A stretch of DNA of 64,000 nt from Betaproteobacteria bacterium (GTDB taxonomy: Bacteria > Pseudomonadota > Gammaproteobacteria > Burkholderiales > Ferrovaceae), in NCBI GenBank assembly GCA_028866015.1, contig JAGWIW010000003.1:1-64000 (forward strand). Reading direction: 5' to 3'. Position 1 is the first letter of the stretch; every line of letters starts with the position of its first letter. Positions 24,432-33,997 of this stretch are shown one piece after another. The notes beneath the pieces were generated by a model. That model did not search any database and had not been told where the DNA came from. It saw nothing but the letters and a program-made list of their open reading frames with translations. The translations under genes were made by a program, and so were the position numbers.

Positions 24432-27057
24432 CACCCGGCCCTGCCGCCTCACCCACTTTCCGGAACCATTCGCTGCCTTCTTCCCCGGCACGTCCGCTCA
24501 CCACAAGCAGGCGCTTTGCACGGGTGAGCGCCACATAGAGCAGGTTTTCCCGCTCCCGGTCCAAAAGCCGCTGCTCTTCTTCCAGCAGGGGGTCCCGTCC
24601 CGGGCCCCGCTGTTTTTTTGAGGGCACCAGGGAAAAATGACGCGGCCGCCCGGCATCCGGTGGCCAGTCCACGAACCACTGACCGCTGGCATTGCGACGC
24701 CCCAGGTCTGCAGGTTCCACCAACCACACCACGGGGGCTTCCAGCCCTTTGGCTGCATGGATCGTCATGAGGCGTACTGCGTTGCCTGTGGCACCCAATC
24801 CACCTTCGTCGGGTGCTTCCTCTCCCTCCTGCTCAAGGTCTTCGAGCTCCTGCAGGAAACGGGGGAGACTGGGATAGCGGCCACCATCAAGTTCTAGCGC
24901 CAACTCCAGGAAAGCCTGCAGGTTTGCCGTCACCGCCGCCTGCAAAGCCTGCGGCACGGATGCGCGGTAGCGGTTCACCCAGTCGGCATCCCCCATGATG
25001 CGGTCGAGCAGGTCGTGTACCGGCAGGCGTGCCGACCATGACCTCCACAGCGCGAGGTGGCGGGCTGCACGCGCCAGCAATGGGGTGGGTGGCGCGACCT
25101 GCAACTGTTCCCACCAGGAATGTGCGCCTGCAAGTGCGATCAGGTCCGCATCGTCCGCACCGAAAGGGGGAGTGCGCAGAACCTGGGCAAGTGCAAGGTT
25201 GTCGCGAGGGTTGACGAGAAAGTGCAGCAGCTCGCGCATGTCGGCCACTTCCAGCGTACCCAGAAGGCCACCTCGCTGCTGCGACAGGAAAGGGATGCGC
25301 GCTTCGCGCAGCGCCTGTTCAAAAGGGGCCAGCAGTGACCGCCGTTGAGCCAGCACCAGGATGTCTTCAAAGGAAAAACGCTGTCCACCCAGTTGCGCCA
25401 CCCCTGCACCGGAAGTCCAGCTTTTCACGCAATCAGCAAACATCCGGGCTTCCGCCCGCTCTCGCGACAATCTAGGTTCGCTGCGCGGTACCCGCAACGG
25501 GTCACGCAGCCCACCGGATACCGGCACTGCGGGCGCCGCAGGAAGGGGTTCGCTCTCCAGCAGCAGTACCGCATCCGGTGCTGCCTCGGCCTGAGGCCGC
25601 AGCGGCCTGAATGAATCCGGCTGACTGGAAAACACCCGGTTGACCAAACTCAGGATGGCCGGGCCACTGCGCCTTGACTCGTCGAGCGTCACATGCACAG
25701 CACCCCATTCTGCTTCAAGAAAAGAAGCCACCTGCCTGAACAGCCTCGCATCGGCACGACGGAAACGGTAAATGGACTGGCGCGGGTCGCCCACCAGGAA
25801 CACGGTAGGCCCTTCGCCGGCCTCTCGTGCCGCGCGCAACCAGACGTTCAGGGTTCGCCACTGGAGAGGACTGGTATCCTGGAACTCATCCAACAGCAAA
25901 TGACGATAGCGAGCATCAAGGCGATACTGCAGGTACTCCGATTGCTCGGAAGATTCCAGCATGCGGCAAACCGCCCATTGCACGTCCTGGAAACCGGCCT
26001 CGCCACGCTGCCGCTTCAACTCCATGAGGCGTTCCAGGTAAGCCTGCCCCACACGGAACAGATGGTCATTGAGACGCAATGACGCCTGGTCACGCAAGCG
26101 GCCCTCGGCGTACTCCACCTTTTCCAGCAAGAGGGCAAGGGCCTGGACGGTTTCTGCACCCGCTGCCTGGGCCGAGTCCTGTATTCGCTTGCGCACGTCC
26201 CCCTTCTCCGTCCACAGCAAAGCCCTCAGGGCCCCCACAGAATCTTCCGCCTCAAACGCTTCAAGCAACGCCTGCCCCTGGGCCTTCACCGCAGGCGTAC
26301 CGCGTGCCATGGCCTGGACAACCCGTTCCAGGGCATTACGGCATAAAACATCGGTACGCAGAGCGCCCCTCACATCCTCGCCCTCAGCTACGCCAAGGGC
26401 ATCGGCCAGCGCCTTCGTCGCATCCGCAGGCGTGTCCGCCCATCCTTCCGTGAATGCCCACCATTCCGCACGCCAGTCGGCAAAGGCAATCACCCAGTTG
26501 CGGGTGCTATACAGCCCCTCATTGCGGAACAACCACTCCAGCGATGAAGCAAATGTCCCACCGCGTAGGGAGGCCGCATCCTGCAGCAGCGTCTGCCATG
26601 CCTGCTGACGCACCTTGGCAGAATCCCGGCCCGGCACGCTGTCTCGTCGCACCGCGCCGGACAGCGGAGCATGGCGCAGCAGGCGCAGGAACCACACGTC
26701 AAACGTGCAAAGCGTGACACTGGGGCTGGCACACAAATAGGTTTCGTACAGGCTTCTCGCCTGCGGAAGAAGTCTTTCCGCCTCCCTCCTGTCCAGCCCT
26801 CGCGCTGCAAGAAACGTCAGCGCTTCTTCATCAGTTGCCAGTGCAAGATAGCGCAGCCATTCCGTGAGTCGTTCTTCCATTTCCCGGGCAGCAAGCCGGG
26901 TGAAGGTGATGGCCAGGATGTCGGATGGAGGCACGCCTGCGAGCAGCAGGCGCAAGATGCGCGCCACCAGTAGCCAGGTTTTCCCGCTTCCGGCACAGGC
27001 CTCCACCACCGCAGAACCATCCGGGCGCAACGCGTCGAAAAGCGAAGGGCTGCTCAT
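24367..27057 (-). CDS. AddA-like UvrD-type helicase lacking the nuclease domain
   Basis: 896 residues from ATG 27057, which overlaps the upstream gene's stop (ATGA); a longer frame to 27114 is inside addB. Walker A is EACAGSGKT (19-27), ITFTRLAAREMEERL is motif Ia, DEFQDTS lies at 390-396, GDPRQSIYRFRRAD is motif III, and VALTRAKRLLVVSG is motif VI near residue 850. About 45 residues remain after motif VI. AddA and RecB proteins normally continue into a PD-(D/E)xK nuclease domain there, and none is seen. Together with the AddB-like protein it should process double-strand ends for recombination. The C-terminal tail reads antisense to the PuuD-like gene. Confidence 0.85.
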   Translation of the reverse strand: MSSPSLFDALRPDGSAVVEACAGSGKTWLLVARILRLLLAGVPPSDILAITFTRLAAREMEERLTEWLRYLALATDEEALTFLAARGLDRREAERLLPQARSLYETYLCASPSVTLCTFDVWFLRLLRHAPLSGAVRRDSVPGRDSAKVRQQAWQTLLQDAASLRGGTFASSLEWLFRNEGLYSTRNWVIAFADWRAEWWAFTEGWADTPADATKALADALGVAEGEDVRGALRTDVLCRNALERVVQAMARGTPAVKAQGQALLEAFEAEDSVGALRALLWTEKGDVRKRIQDSAQAAGAETVQALALLLEKVEYAEGRLRDQASLRLNDHLFRVGQAYLERLMELKRQRGEAGFQDVQWAVCRMLESSEQSEYLQYRLDARYRHLLLDEFQDTSPLQWRTLNVWLRAAREAGEGPTVFLVGDPRQSIYRFRRADARLFRQVASFLEAEWGAVHVTLDESRRSGPAILSLVNRVFSSQPDSFRPLRPQAEAAPDAVLLLESEPLPAAPAVPVSGGLRDPLRVPRSEPRLSRERAEARMFADCVKSWTSGAGVAQLGGQRFSFEDILVLAQRRSLLAPFEQALREARIPFLSQQRGGLLGTLEVADMRELLHFLVNPRDNLALAQVLRTPPFGADDADLIALAGAHSWWEQLQVAPPTPLLARAARHLALWRSWSARLPVHDLLDRIMGDADWVNRYRASVPQALQAAVTANLQAFLELALELDGGRYPSLPRFLQELEDLEQEGEEAPDEGGLGATGNAVRLMTIHAAKGLEAPVVWLVEPADLGRRNASGQWFVDWPPDAGRPRHFSLVPSKKQRGPGRDPLLEEEQRLLDRERENLLYVALTRAKRLLVVSGRAGEEGSEWFRKVGEAAGPGVTVHRAAEPPCSTASGSTALY

Positions 27058-29759
27058 GCGCCTTCTTCCCAGTGTTCCCGCCGACACAACCCGCCGAATT
27101 CGCAGCGGCTGCAATCCTCTGGCTGGCCATGGGCCGTCAGCGGCACACCGCTTCTCATGTCCGCCACGAGGGTCGTCAACCGTTGCGCCACACCTGCTGC
27201 CATGCCCTCAGGGTCCGGGCTTGCGACCAGGCGCGGCGAGTCGTCATCCAGCAACAGATAAGCCGCCTGGGCCACCGGAACTCCGGCAAGCAAGGTATAC
27301 ACAGCCAGTTGCACATCTTCCCCTTGCCGCAAGTCACGCGCCATTCTGGCCGTGTAGCTTTTGAGTTTGTAGTCCAGAATGGACACTTCGTCCCCGTCTT
27401 CCTTCGAACGCCGGTCGCTGCGGTCAAGCTTGCCCTTGAGCAGGATCTGTCCGGGCGTATGGGCTCCCAGCAATCGCTCGGCCGGCTGCTCCCCTGAATA
27501 CCAGTGCCAGCCTTCCGCTTCCCGGGTGACAGCCCAGTCCACATAGCCCCCCAGACGCTCTTCCCACCGTAGCCGCCAGGCCATGAGCTCGCCATCGGGC
27601 ACGTCAATGTTTTCAAACACCGCTTTCGTTTCCCCCATGAGGCGGGCCACGGCCGTTTCGCGTGACACTGCAGATACCCGGGGAACAGTGCGGTGAAAAC
27701 GATAAAGCACAGCGTGGACCAATTCTCCGTAATCGCGCTTGTCCACGGTTTCACGAATGGAGGCCGCTTCGGCCAGGCCGAGCACGGCGGCCGCAAAAAA
27801 CTGGTAGGGGCAATTCAGAAGCCGGTTGTAGCCACTGGCGCTGATGCGCTGCGGCACCTGTTGCGGCGCAAGTACCGGGGCCGGTCGCCTGGGTGGTGAA
27901 GGGGAAGCCGGAGCATCCATGCACTGGGCATATTCTTCCATCAGCGACGAACCCCAGGCGCGCTGGTGCAGCAGATCCAGGCGCTGCAGCAAGGGCGCCG
28001 CAGCATTTCGCTCGCCGTCGATGTGGCTGCGCCATGACACGCGGACCTCTCCCGCACGCGATAGCAGTTCTGTCAGGTCTTCGCGACAGGCAGCAAGCAG
28101 TGTCTCCCTCGTGGGCAGCCCCAGGGCCAGGCGCACGGCATCGCCAAAATAGGCCGGCGGAGGAATGAAAGGCAAGTGGCCGGCATCAGCACCCAGTATC
28201 CATAAGGCATCGAAACTGCGCAGGCGGGTCATGCTGAGCTGGGTCATGCACACGGCATTTGCCGGGCCATCTTCCCTGAAACTTGCCGTCTCAAACTGCA
28301 ACTCGAGGGCACGAATCCATTCCGACAGCGTGAAGCGACCCGTCGCTGCCCCTGCATCACGTGCCAGCTGATCCAGGATTTCCATCAACTGGCGTCCGGC
28401 CATGTCGTCCATCAGGCCCGTGGCGATGCCGCAGAGTTGCAGGCTGTGGCGAAGCGCATCGAGCCAGGCGGCAAAAGACTGGGCTGAAGGGCGGAACAGG
28501 CGAGCTGATTCAAGCAGGCGAGCCAGCAGGGCCTGGGCTGCATCCCAGCCCGGATCGCCCGAAACTGCCTTTTGCCGGACACTGGCCGCCATGGCGTCCA
28601 GGCCCGAAACCTGGTTTCCCCTTTCGAGGTGCGCAGCCAGTACAGCCACGGCCAGATCGCGCCGCGCGCTCGGCCAATCGGCACAGAGATACGGGGAATG
28701 CAGCAAATCCTGCAGGGGCCGGTAATATCCATCCGTGCGAACCCACTCCAGCCAACGCATCACCACCGTGCTCACAGCGGTAGTGGAAAAAGTCCACCCC
28801 GACTCATCCCGCACCGGCACGCCAAGGCGCTCCAGCAGGGCCCGCAACCTGCGCGCACTCACGCGGTCCTGCGCCACGACGGCCACACGCTCCAGTCCAC
28901 TCTCGCGCCAGGCCAGAACCTGTTGCGCACACAGCGCCGCCTCCTCTTCAATGCTGCCGACGCCCACCATGGACAGGCGTCCGACCATGGGGCTTGCAGA
29001 ATGTGTTTCGCGCAAAAGCTCTGCACGCACTTCCAGCGGTTGCGCCACGGGTTCACTCCAGGCAGCGCGCAGCAAAGGAGTGCAGGGATCCCCTTCCCGC
29101 CCGGGCTTTCTCTGCCCGAATCGGACCACGGGCTGCCGAGATTCAATTGCAGAAAGGCAGGCCATTTCCGCAGGAGTCAGCACACCAGGCGCCACCAGGT
29201 AGCAGGTCCCGCGATGGTCATCCACGGCCAGACTTGCCAGCTGCTGCTGATAGGCCATGGCGGGAGACAGCTCGCGTGGATCCTGATGCAGCACCCACCA
29301 CAGTTCGTGCACAAAACGGGCTTCCAGCAGGAAAAGGCCGCCCTGTCGCCTGGAATACATGTCATTGACTTGCGCAGTGAATGCATCCGGGTCCTGCGGC
29401 ATCACGAACCCCCACCGGGTCATTTCGTCCACCAGACCCAAGGCTTCCCGTGCCAGAAGCCAGTGGTCCTGATGTTCAAACCAGCGACGTTCACGCAACG
29501 CCCCGAAAACCAGGGCAATGCGTTCGATGTCAGGAACGATTCGCCCAACAAGCGGCTGCTCGGCAGCCCAATTGGCCAGAGTGGTGACCCGGGGGAGGGA
29601 TGATGCGAGCAACCTGTCCCGCAGTGATTTCAGAAAGGCATCCGCAAGCGCGGCATGGGGGCATAAAACGATTGCGGGAGTGTCCGGCGCATCCAGCGCA
29701 TCACGAACGATGCGCCTCAGCGCCAATTCAAGAACGTCATCCTCGCATGCGGGGATCAA
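27054..29759 (-). CDS. AddB-like PD-(D/E)xK exonuclease subunit with Fe-S cysteines
   Basis: 901 residues. The start is a TTG directly after the fdxA stop (TGATTG); no better in-frame ATG was seen nearby. The N-terminal two-thirds resemble an inactive helicase (IVLCPHAALADAF, VAVVAQDRVSARRLRALLERLGV). The nuclease begins near 640: RISASGYNRLLNCPYQFFAA, GELVHAVLY, KLDRSDRR, VSILDYKLKSYT and EDVQLAVYTLL, giving the D...DYK core. C650 with C883, C886 and C892 (CSRCEFGGLC) reproduces the four-cysteine Fe-S clasp of AddB nucleases. It overlaps the helicase gene by ATGA. AddB is the best match; function as a two-subunit recombination nuclease is inferred from family and neighbour. Confidence 0.83.
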   Translation of the reverse strand: MIPACEDDVLELALRRIVRDALDAPDTPAIVLCPHAALADAFLKSLRDRLLASSLPRVTTLANWAAEQPLVGRIVPDIERIALVFGALRERRWFEHQDHWLLAREALGLVDEMTRWGFVMPQDPDAFTAQVNDMYSRRQGGLFLLEARFVHELWWVLHQDPRELSPAMAYQQQLASLAVDDHRGTCYLVAPGVLTPAEMACLSAIESRQPVVRFGQRKPGREGDPCTPLLRAAWSEPVAQPLEVRAELLRETHSASPMVGRLSMVGVGSIEEEAALCAQQVLAWRESGLERVAVVAQDRVSARRLRALLERLGVPVRDESGWTFSTTAVSTVVMRWLEWVRTDGYYRPLQDLLHSPYLCADWPSARRDLAVAVLAAHLERGNQVSGLDAMAASVRQKAVSGDPGWDAAQALLARLLESARLFRPSAQSFAAWLDALRHSLQLCGIATGLMDDMAGRQLMEILDQLARDAGAATGRFTLSEWIRALELQFETASFREDGPANAVCMTQLSMTRLRSFDALWILGADAGHLPFIPPPAYFGDAVRLALGLPTRETLLAACREDLTELLSRAGEVRVSWRSHIDGERNAAAPLLQRLDLLHQRAWGSSLMEEYAQCMDAPASPSPPRRPAPVLAPQQVPQRISASGYNRLLNCPYQFFAAAVLGLAEAASIRETVDKRDYGELVHAVLYRFHRTVPRVSAVSRETAVARLMGETKAVFENIDVPDGELMAWRLRWEERLGGYVDWAVTREAEGWHWYSGEQPAERLLGAHTPGQILLKGKLDRSDRRSKEDGDEVSILDYKLKSYTARMARDLRQGEDVQLAVYTLLAGVPVAQAAYLLLDDDSPRLVASPDPEGMAAGVAQRLTTLVADMRSGVPLTAHGQPEDCSRCEFGGLCRREHWEEGA

Positions 29760-30083
29760 TCAGCGTTCCAGCAGGTGCGCCTTGTCCTTGACGTCCTTCC
29801 AGTCATCCGCATCCGCTGGCGCGTCCTTGCGCTCCACGATCGGCTTCCATTGCTTGCTGAGCTCCGCATTGAGCGCAATGAAGGCACGCTGGTTTTCCGG
29901 AACATCGTCTTCGGCAAAAATGGCTTCAGCTGGGCATTCGGCCACACAAAGAGTGCAATCGATGCATTCGTCGGGGTCAATGACCAGAAAATTGGGACCT
30001 TCGCGGAAACAGTCCACAGGACAGACGTCCACGCAGTCCGTATATTTGCACTTGATACATGATTCGGTGACAACATAGGTCAT
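29760..30083 (-). CDS. fdxA: Seven-iron ferredoxin FdxA
   Basis: 107 residues from ATG 30083, with GGAGG upstream; a longer frame to 30119 is rejected on that ground. The N-terminal half has C-x2-C-x4-C-x3-CP-x2-C ([17 protein letters not shown]) and then [12 protein letters not shown]. This is the pattern of FdxA ferredoxins carrying one 3Fe-4S and one 4Fe-4S cluster. The C-terminal 45 residues form the usual charged extension. It carries electrons at low potential, partner unknown. The addB start codon follows its stop with no gap, so fdxA leads a fdxA-addB-addA transcript. It is divergent from trxA. Confidence 0.94.
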   Translation of the reverse strand: MTYVVTESCIKCKYTDCVDVCPVDCFREGPNFLVIDPDECIDCTLCVAECPAEAIFAEDDVPENQRAFIALNAELSKQWKPIVERKDAPADADDWKDVKDKAHLLER

Positions 30084-30268
30084 ACCGAAAACCTCCAAAC
30101 ACAAAGCCAGTTCGTACACACAGCAGTGGATTTTAGCAGTAAAATGCCCTCCACGTCGAAGGTCCCTTCCTTTCCCGAACGGATTTGGTTAGGATAGTGC
30201 CCATTCTTTTCATGCCGCACCCGCTGCAACGCGACATTCCGTCGCCCGACTGAATTTGAGGACTCCCC

Positions 30269-30595
30269 ATGAGTGAATCCATCCAACATGTGACAGACCG
30301 TTCCTTTGAAACCGATGTGCTGCAATCCACGACCCCTGTCCTGCTCGATTTTTGGGCAGAATGGTGCGGTCCCTGCAAGCTGATTGCACCGATCCTGGAG
30401 GAAGTGGCCCGCGATTACACCGGACGGCTTAAAATCGCCAAGCTCAATGTGGACGATAACCCGGAGATGGCCCGCAAGTACGGCGTGCGCGGGATTCCGA
30501 CCCTGCTTCTGTTCAAAAACGGCAATGTGGAAGCGACCAAAGTGGGGGCCCTCTCCAAATCGCAGCTCAGCGCCTTTATTGACAGCCACATCTGA
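30269..30595 (+). CDS. trxA: Thioredoxin 1
   Basis: 108 residues. WCGPC lies at 32-36 in the context [10 protein letters not shown], and the cis-proline block [11 protein letters not shown] follows; both are diagnostic. The length and absence of a signal peptide indicate the cytosolic TrxA that reduces disulfides in ribonucleotide reductase, PAPS reductase and others. A GAGGA-type ribosome site precedes the ATG. trxA followed by rho is a conserved proteobacterial order. A hairpin without a T-run lies between them. Confidence 0.97.
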   Translation: MSESIQHVTDRSFETDVLQSTTPVLLDFWAEWCGPCKLIAPILEEVARDYTGRLKIAKLNVDDNPEMARKYGVRGIPTLLLFKNGNVEATKVGALSKSQLSAFIDSHI

Positions 30596-30621
30596 ACGCG
30601 TTACCCTGCCGCCGCAGCTGA

Positions 30622-30646
30622 CCGGGCGACTTCTTCTTCCGCCCGG
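30622..30646 (+). other. Hairpin between trxA and rho
   Basis: CCGGGCG (30622-30628) and CGCCCGG (30640-30646) form a perfect seven-base stem with an 11-base pyrimidine-rich loop. A C-run follows rather than T, so it is not a canonical terminator. It may attenuate read-through into rho or belong to the rho leader, where autoregulation is known in E. coli. Confidence 0.4.
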
Positions 30647-30708
30647 CCCCCGATCTGTCCCTGATACCCACCACTCCCTTTCAGTACAACTTTTGATCCC
30701 ATCCATCC

Positions 30709-31968
30709 ATGCATTTATCTGATCTCAAAACCTACCACGTGACCGAACTGGTAGAAATGGCCGTCAAGAACGAAATCGAAGGCGCCAACCGCATGCGCAA
30801 GCAGGAGCTCATTTTCGCGCTCCTGAAAAACCAGGCCAAACGCGGGGAAAGCATTTACGGGGAAGGCACCCTGGAAGTACTGCAAGACGGCTTCGGCTTC
30901 CTGCGCTCGCCTGAAACGTCATATCTTGCAAGCCCAGATGACATTTACGTAAGCCCCTCGCAGATCCGGCGCTTCAACCTGCACACGGGCGACAGCATCC
31001 AGGGCGAAATCCGTACCCCGAAGGAAGGGGAACGCTACTTTGCGCTGGTCAAGGTGGATTCCGTCAACGGCGAACCGCCGGAAAACTCCAAGAACAAGAT
31101 CCTGTTCGAAAACCTCACGCCGCTGTTTCCCAACGAGCCCCTGGTTCTGGAACGCGACATCCGCGCCGAAGAAAACATCACCGGGCGCGTGATCGACATC
31201 ATCGCCCCCATCGGCAAAGGCCAGCGCGGCCTGCTGGTGGCCAGTCCCAAAAGCGGCAAGACGGTGATGCTGCAGCACATCGCCCATTCCATTTCAGCCA
31301 ACTCGCCGGACGCCCACCTGATCGTCCTGCTCATCGACGAACGCCCGGAAGAAGTGACGGAAATGCAACGCTCCGTCAAAGGCGAAGTGGTCTCCTCCAC
31401 CTTTGACGAACCGGCCACCCGTCACGTGCAAGTGGCTGAAATGGTGATTGAAAAAGCCAAGCGCCTGGTTGAGCACAAGCGCGACGTGGTGATCCTGCTC
31501 GATTCCATCACCCGCCTGGCTCGCGCTTACAACACCGTCGTACCAGCCTCGGGCAAAGTCCTGACGGGGGGCGTTGACGCCAACGCCCTGCAGCGACCCA
31601 AGCGCTTTTTCGGTGCAGCCCGCAACATCGAAGAGGGCGGTTCACTCACCATCATCGCCACCGCCCTCGTGGACACCGGCTCGCGCATGGATGACGTGAT
31701 TTATGAAGAATTCAAGGGCACCGGCAACATGGAAATCCATCTGGACCGGCGCATGGCTGAAAAGCGGATTTATCCGGCCATCAACGTAAACCGTTCAGGC
31801 ACCCGGCGCGAAGAGATGCTGATCAAGCCCGAAGTGCTGCAGAAAATCTGGGTGTTGCGCAAGCTGCTCTATCCCATGGACGAACTGGAAGCCATCGAAT
31901 TCCTGCTGGACAAGATCAAAGCCACCAAAAACAACGCGGACTTTTTTGATTCCATGCGGCGTGGCTGA
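30709..31968 (+). CDS. rho: Transcription termination factor Rho
   Basis: 419 residues, the E. coli length. The N-terminal RNA-binding domain has [30 protein letters not shown] is Walker [14 protein letters not shown] is the Walker B region, and the R-loop [29 protein letters not shown] is intact. Rho is the hexameric RNA-DNA helicase that ends transcription at unstructured C-rich RNA. It lies between trxA and rpmE in the conserved order. An intrinsic terminator follows its stop. Confidence 0.99.
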   Translation: MHLSDLKTYHVTELVEMAVKNEIEGANRMRKQELIFALLKNQAKRGESIYGEGTLEVLQDGFGFLRSPETSYLASPDDIYVSPSQIRRFNLHTGDSIQGEIRTPKEGERYFALVKVDSVNGEPPENSKNKILFENLTPLFPNEPLVLERDIRAEENITGRVIDIIAPIGKGQRGLLVASPKSGKTVMLQHIAHSISANSPDAHLIVLLIDERPEEVTEMQRSVKGEVVSSTFDEPATRHVQVAEMVIEKAKRLVEHKRDVVILLDSITRLARAYNTVVPASGKVLTGGVDANALQRPKRFFGAARNIEEGGSLTIIATALVDTGSRMDDVIYEEFKGTGNMEIHLDRRMAEKRIYPAINVNRSGTRREEMLIKPEVLQKIWVLRKLLYPMDELEAIEFLLDKIKATKNNADFFDSMRRG

Positions 31969-31994
31969 GGGGTTCTTGCCAAAAAACCCCTTTT
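31969..31994 (+). terminator. Intrinsic terminator after rho
   Basis: GGGGTT (31969-31974) pairs with AACCCC (31985-31990) across a 10-base loop and is followed by TTTT. It begins on the base right after the rho stop. The T-run is short, so efficiency is uncertain. Confidence 0.65.
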
Positions 31995-32053
31995 GAATCA
32001 TAATTAAAGGCTATGTGCGCCGTATACCCCGGCGCCCTTTATCAGGAATCGTC

Positions 32054-32260
32054 ATGAAAGTAGATATTCATCCGAAATATGAAGAAGTTACTGTGACTTG
32101 CAGTTGCGGCAACTCGTTCGTCACGCGTTCGACCCTGGGCAAACCGGCGCTGTCCGTGGAAGTGTGCTCAGCCTGCCATCCCTTCTATACCGGGAAGCAG
32201 AAGATCGTGGACACTGCAGGCCGCGTAGAGAAATTCCGCCAGAAATACGCACGCAAGTAA
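32054..32260 (+). CDS. rpmE: Ribosomal protein L31, zinc-binding form
   Basis: 68 residues from ATG 32054 (MKVDIHPKY). The four cysteines C16, C18, C37 and C40 (TCSCGNSF and [11 protein letters not shown]) mark the zinc-containing C+ type rather than the zinc-free paralogue used in zinc starvation. [10 protein letters not shown] is the typical end. It is a large-subunit protein at the bridge to the small subunit. It sits alone between the rho terminator and its own terminator. Confidence 0.97.
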   Translation: MKVDIHPKYEEVTVTCSCGNSFVTRSTLGKPALSVEVCSACHPFYTGKQKIVDTAGRVEKFRQKYARK

Positions 32261-32285
32261 TTGCGTTGACGGGCAATACCAAGAC

Positions 32286-32313
32286 AGGCAGCTTGGGCGC
32301 TGCCTTTCTTTTT
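32286..32313 (+). terminator. Intrinsic terminator after rpmE
   Basis: AGGCAGC (32286-32292) and GCTGCCT (32299-32305) form a seven-base stem with a TTGGGC loop, followed by TTCTTTTT. It ends 17 bases before the next gene's GTG start. Confidence 0.85.
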
Positions 32314-32329
32314 ACGGGGGTAGCTCCGC

Positions 32330-33988
32330 GTGCGAACGCTCCTGTCATCTGAAAAAAATCTGAATTTCGACGGCAAAGCCACTCCGCTCAAAACCGCCCT
32401 TTTTCTTCTGGTCTGTCTCGCCTGGCTGATCCCCGGCCTGACCGGCCATACGCCCTGGAAATACGACGAAGCCGTCAGCCAGGGGATTGTCCACAGCCTG
32501 GTGCACGGTCACGGCCACTGGCTCTCGCCGGATCTGGCTGGCGAAACCTATCTCGCCCACCCACCGCTTTATTACTGGGTCGCTGCAGGCCTTGTGCGAC
32601 TCCTGCACCCCCTCCTGCCGCCACACGATGCAGCGCGTCTGGCCAGCGGCCTGTTCATGGCACTCACCATGATCGGCATAGCTCTGGCAGCTCATGGACT
32701 GTTCGGCGCGCGCGCCATGCGCTTGTCAGTGCTGGTCCTGATCGGCAGCGTGGGGCTGGTGATCCGGGCTCACGAAATGAGCGCCGACCTGGCGTGGCTA
32801 TGTGGCGTGATCTGGACACTTGCAGGCATTCCAACCGGACGCACACGCCCCTTGCTGGGCGGCCTGTTGGGTGGGCTGGGATTCGGTATGGCGTTCCTGT
32901 CCCAGGGAACGCTGGCTTTTGGACTGCTGCTGCCCATCGTGCTGCTCACCCCCCTACTGGTCCCGGCCTACCGGCCTGCCAGGCCGCTGTACCACTTCCT
33001 GCTGTGGATCCTGGCAGCACTGCCAGCCCTCCTGGTCTGGCCCCTGCTTCTGAAAACTTGGGAACCCGGCCAGTTCACGCTCTGGTGGCCAGTACTCACC
33101 CGCAGCATCCTGCATCCTCAACTGTGGATTGCACCCGACGCCATCCCCACCTATTACCTGGGTGCCATGACCTGGTTTGCCTGGCCTGCCACCCCGCTTG
33201 CACTGGGCACGCTCTGGACCGGCCGCCTGAAAGGGCTGGCCCAACCTCCTGTCCGCTTCCTGCTGCTGACACTCGCTGTCATGCTGCTGGTGCTGGGCTT
33301 TTGCACGACACCCCGTGAAAGCAATGCGCTGCCCTTGCTGCTGCCGCTCTCTCTCCTGGCTGCAGGCGGCCTGGACAGCCTCCGCCGTGGCGCGAGCAGT
33401 GCGCTGGACTGGTTTGGCATGCTCACTTTCGGACTGGTGACGGCGGTGCTTTGGCTTGGCTGGGTAGCCCTCATCACCGGCCAGCCTGCTCCCGTGGTGA
33501 AATTCCTGGAAACCCAGTTGCCGGGATACCATGCCAAATTCCACCCGGCTGTCTTTGCGCTGTCACTCGCCCTGACGTTGCTGTGGATCGTGACCATCCT
33601 GCGCTCCCGCCCCTCCCCGCGGCGCGCCCTGGTGAACTGGACCGTGGGCATGACCGTATCCTGGATGCTGGTGATGTCGCTCTGGTTGCCCTACGTGGAA
33701 GCTTCGCGCAGCTACGAAGGCATGATGCGTTCACTGGCGCGAGCCATCCCGCCCCACTCGGGTTGCATGGCCAGCAGCGGGCTGGGAGAACCCCAGCGCG
33801 GCCTGCTCTACTATTACCTCGATATCCGCACCCAGCGCCTTGAACTGGGTACCCGGACCCACTGCGGTCTTTGGCTCGTACAATCCAATCCGCGCGACCA
33901 CTTCCTGGTGCCGTCCGGCTGGCGCCTGATCTGGTCCGGCTCCCGTTCCGGCGACCACACGGAACGATTCCAGCTGTTTGAATACTAG
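32330..33988 (+). CDS. ArnT-like membrane glycosyltransferase
   Basis: 552 residues from a GTG with a G-rich stretch upstream. About 11-12 hydrophobic segments cover residues 20-480. The first periplasmic loop holds WKYDEAVSQGI and the next has YLAHPPLYYWVAA, in the place of the catalytic acidic residues and the HPPLYYW block of the PMT/ArnT (GT83) group. These enzymes move a sugar from a polyprenyl-phosphate donor to lipid A, protein or another acceptor at the periplasmic face. The acceptor is not evident and no arn genes are near. The hrpA gene starts 10 bases downstream. Confidence 0.8.
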   Translation: MRTLLSSEKNLNFDGKATPLKTALFLLVCLAWLIPGLTGHTPWKYDEAVSQGIVHSLVHGHGHWLSPDLAGETYLAHPPLYYWVAAGLVRLLHPLLPPHDAARLASGLFMALTMIGIALAAHGLFGARAMRLSVLVLIGSVGLVIRAHEMSADLAWLCGVIWTLAGIPTGRTRPLLGGLLGGLGFGMAFLSQGTLAFGLLLPIVLLTPLLVPAYRPARPLYHFLLWILAALPALLVWPLLLKTWEPGQFTLWWPVLTRSILHPQLWIAPDAIPTYYLGAMTWFAWPATPLALGTLWTGRLKGLAQPPVRFLLLTLAVMLLVLGFCTTPRESNALPLLLPLSLLAAGGLDSLRRGASSALDWFGMLTFGLVTAVLWLGWVALITGQPAPVVKFLETQLPGYHAKFHPAVFALSLALTLLWIVTILRSRPSPRRALVNWTVGMTVSWMLVMSLWLPYVEASRSYEGMMRSLARAIPPHSGCMASSGLGEPQRGLLYYYLDIRTQRLELGTRTHCGLWLVQSNPRDHFLVPSGWRLIWSGSRSGDHTERFQLFEY

Positions 33989-33997
33989 AGGCCCCGG

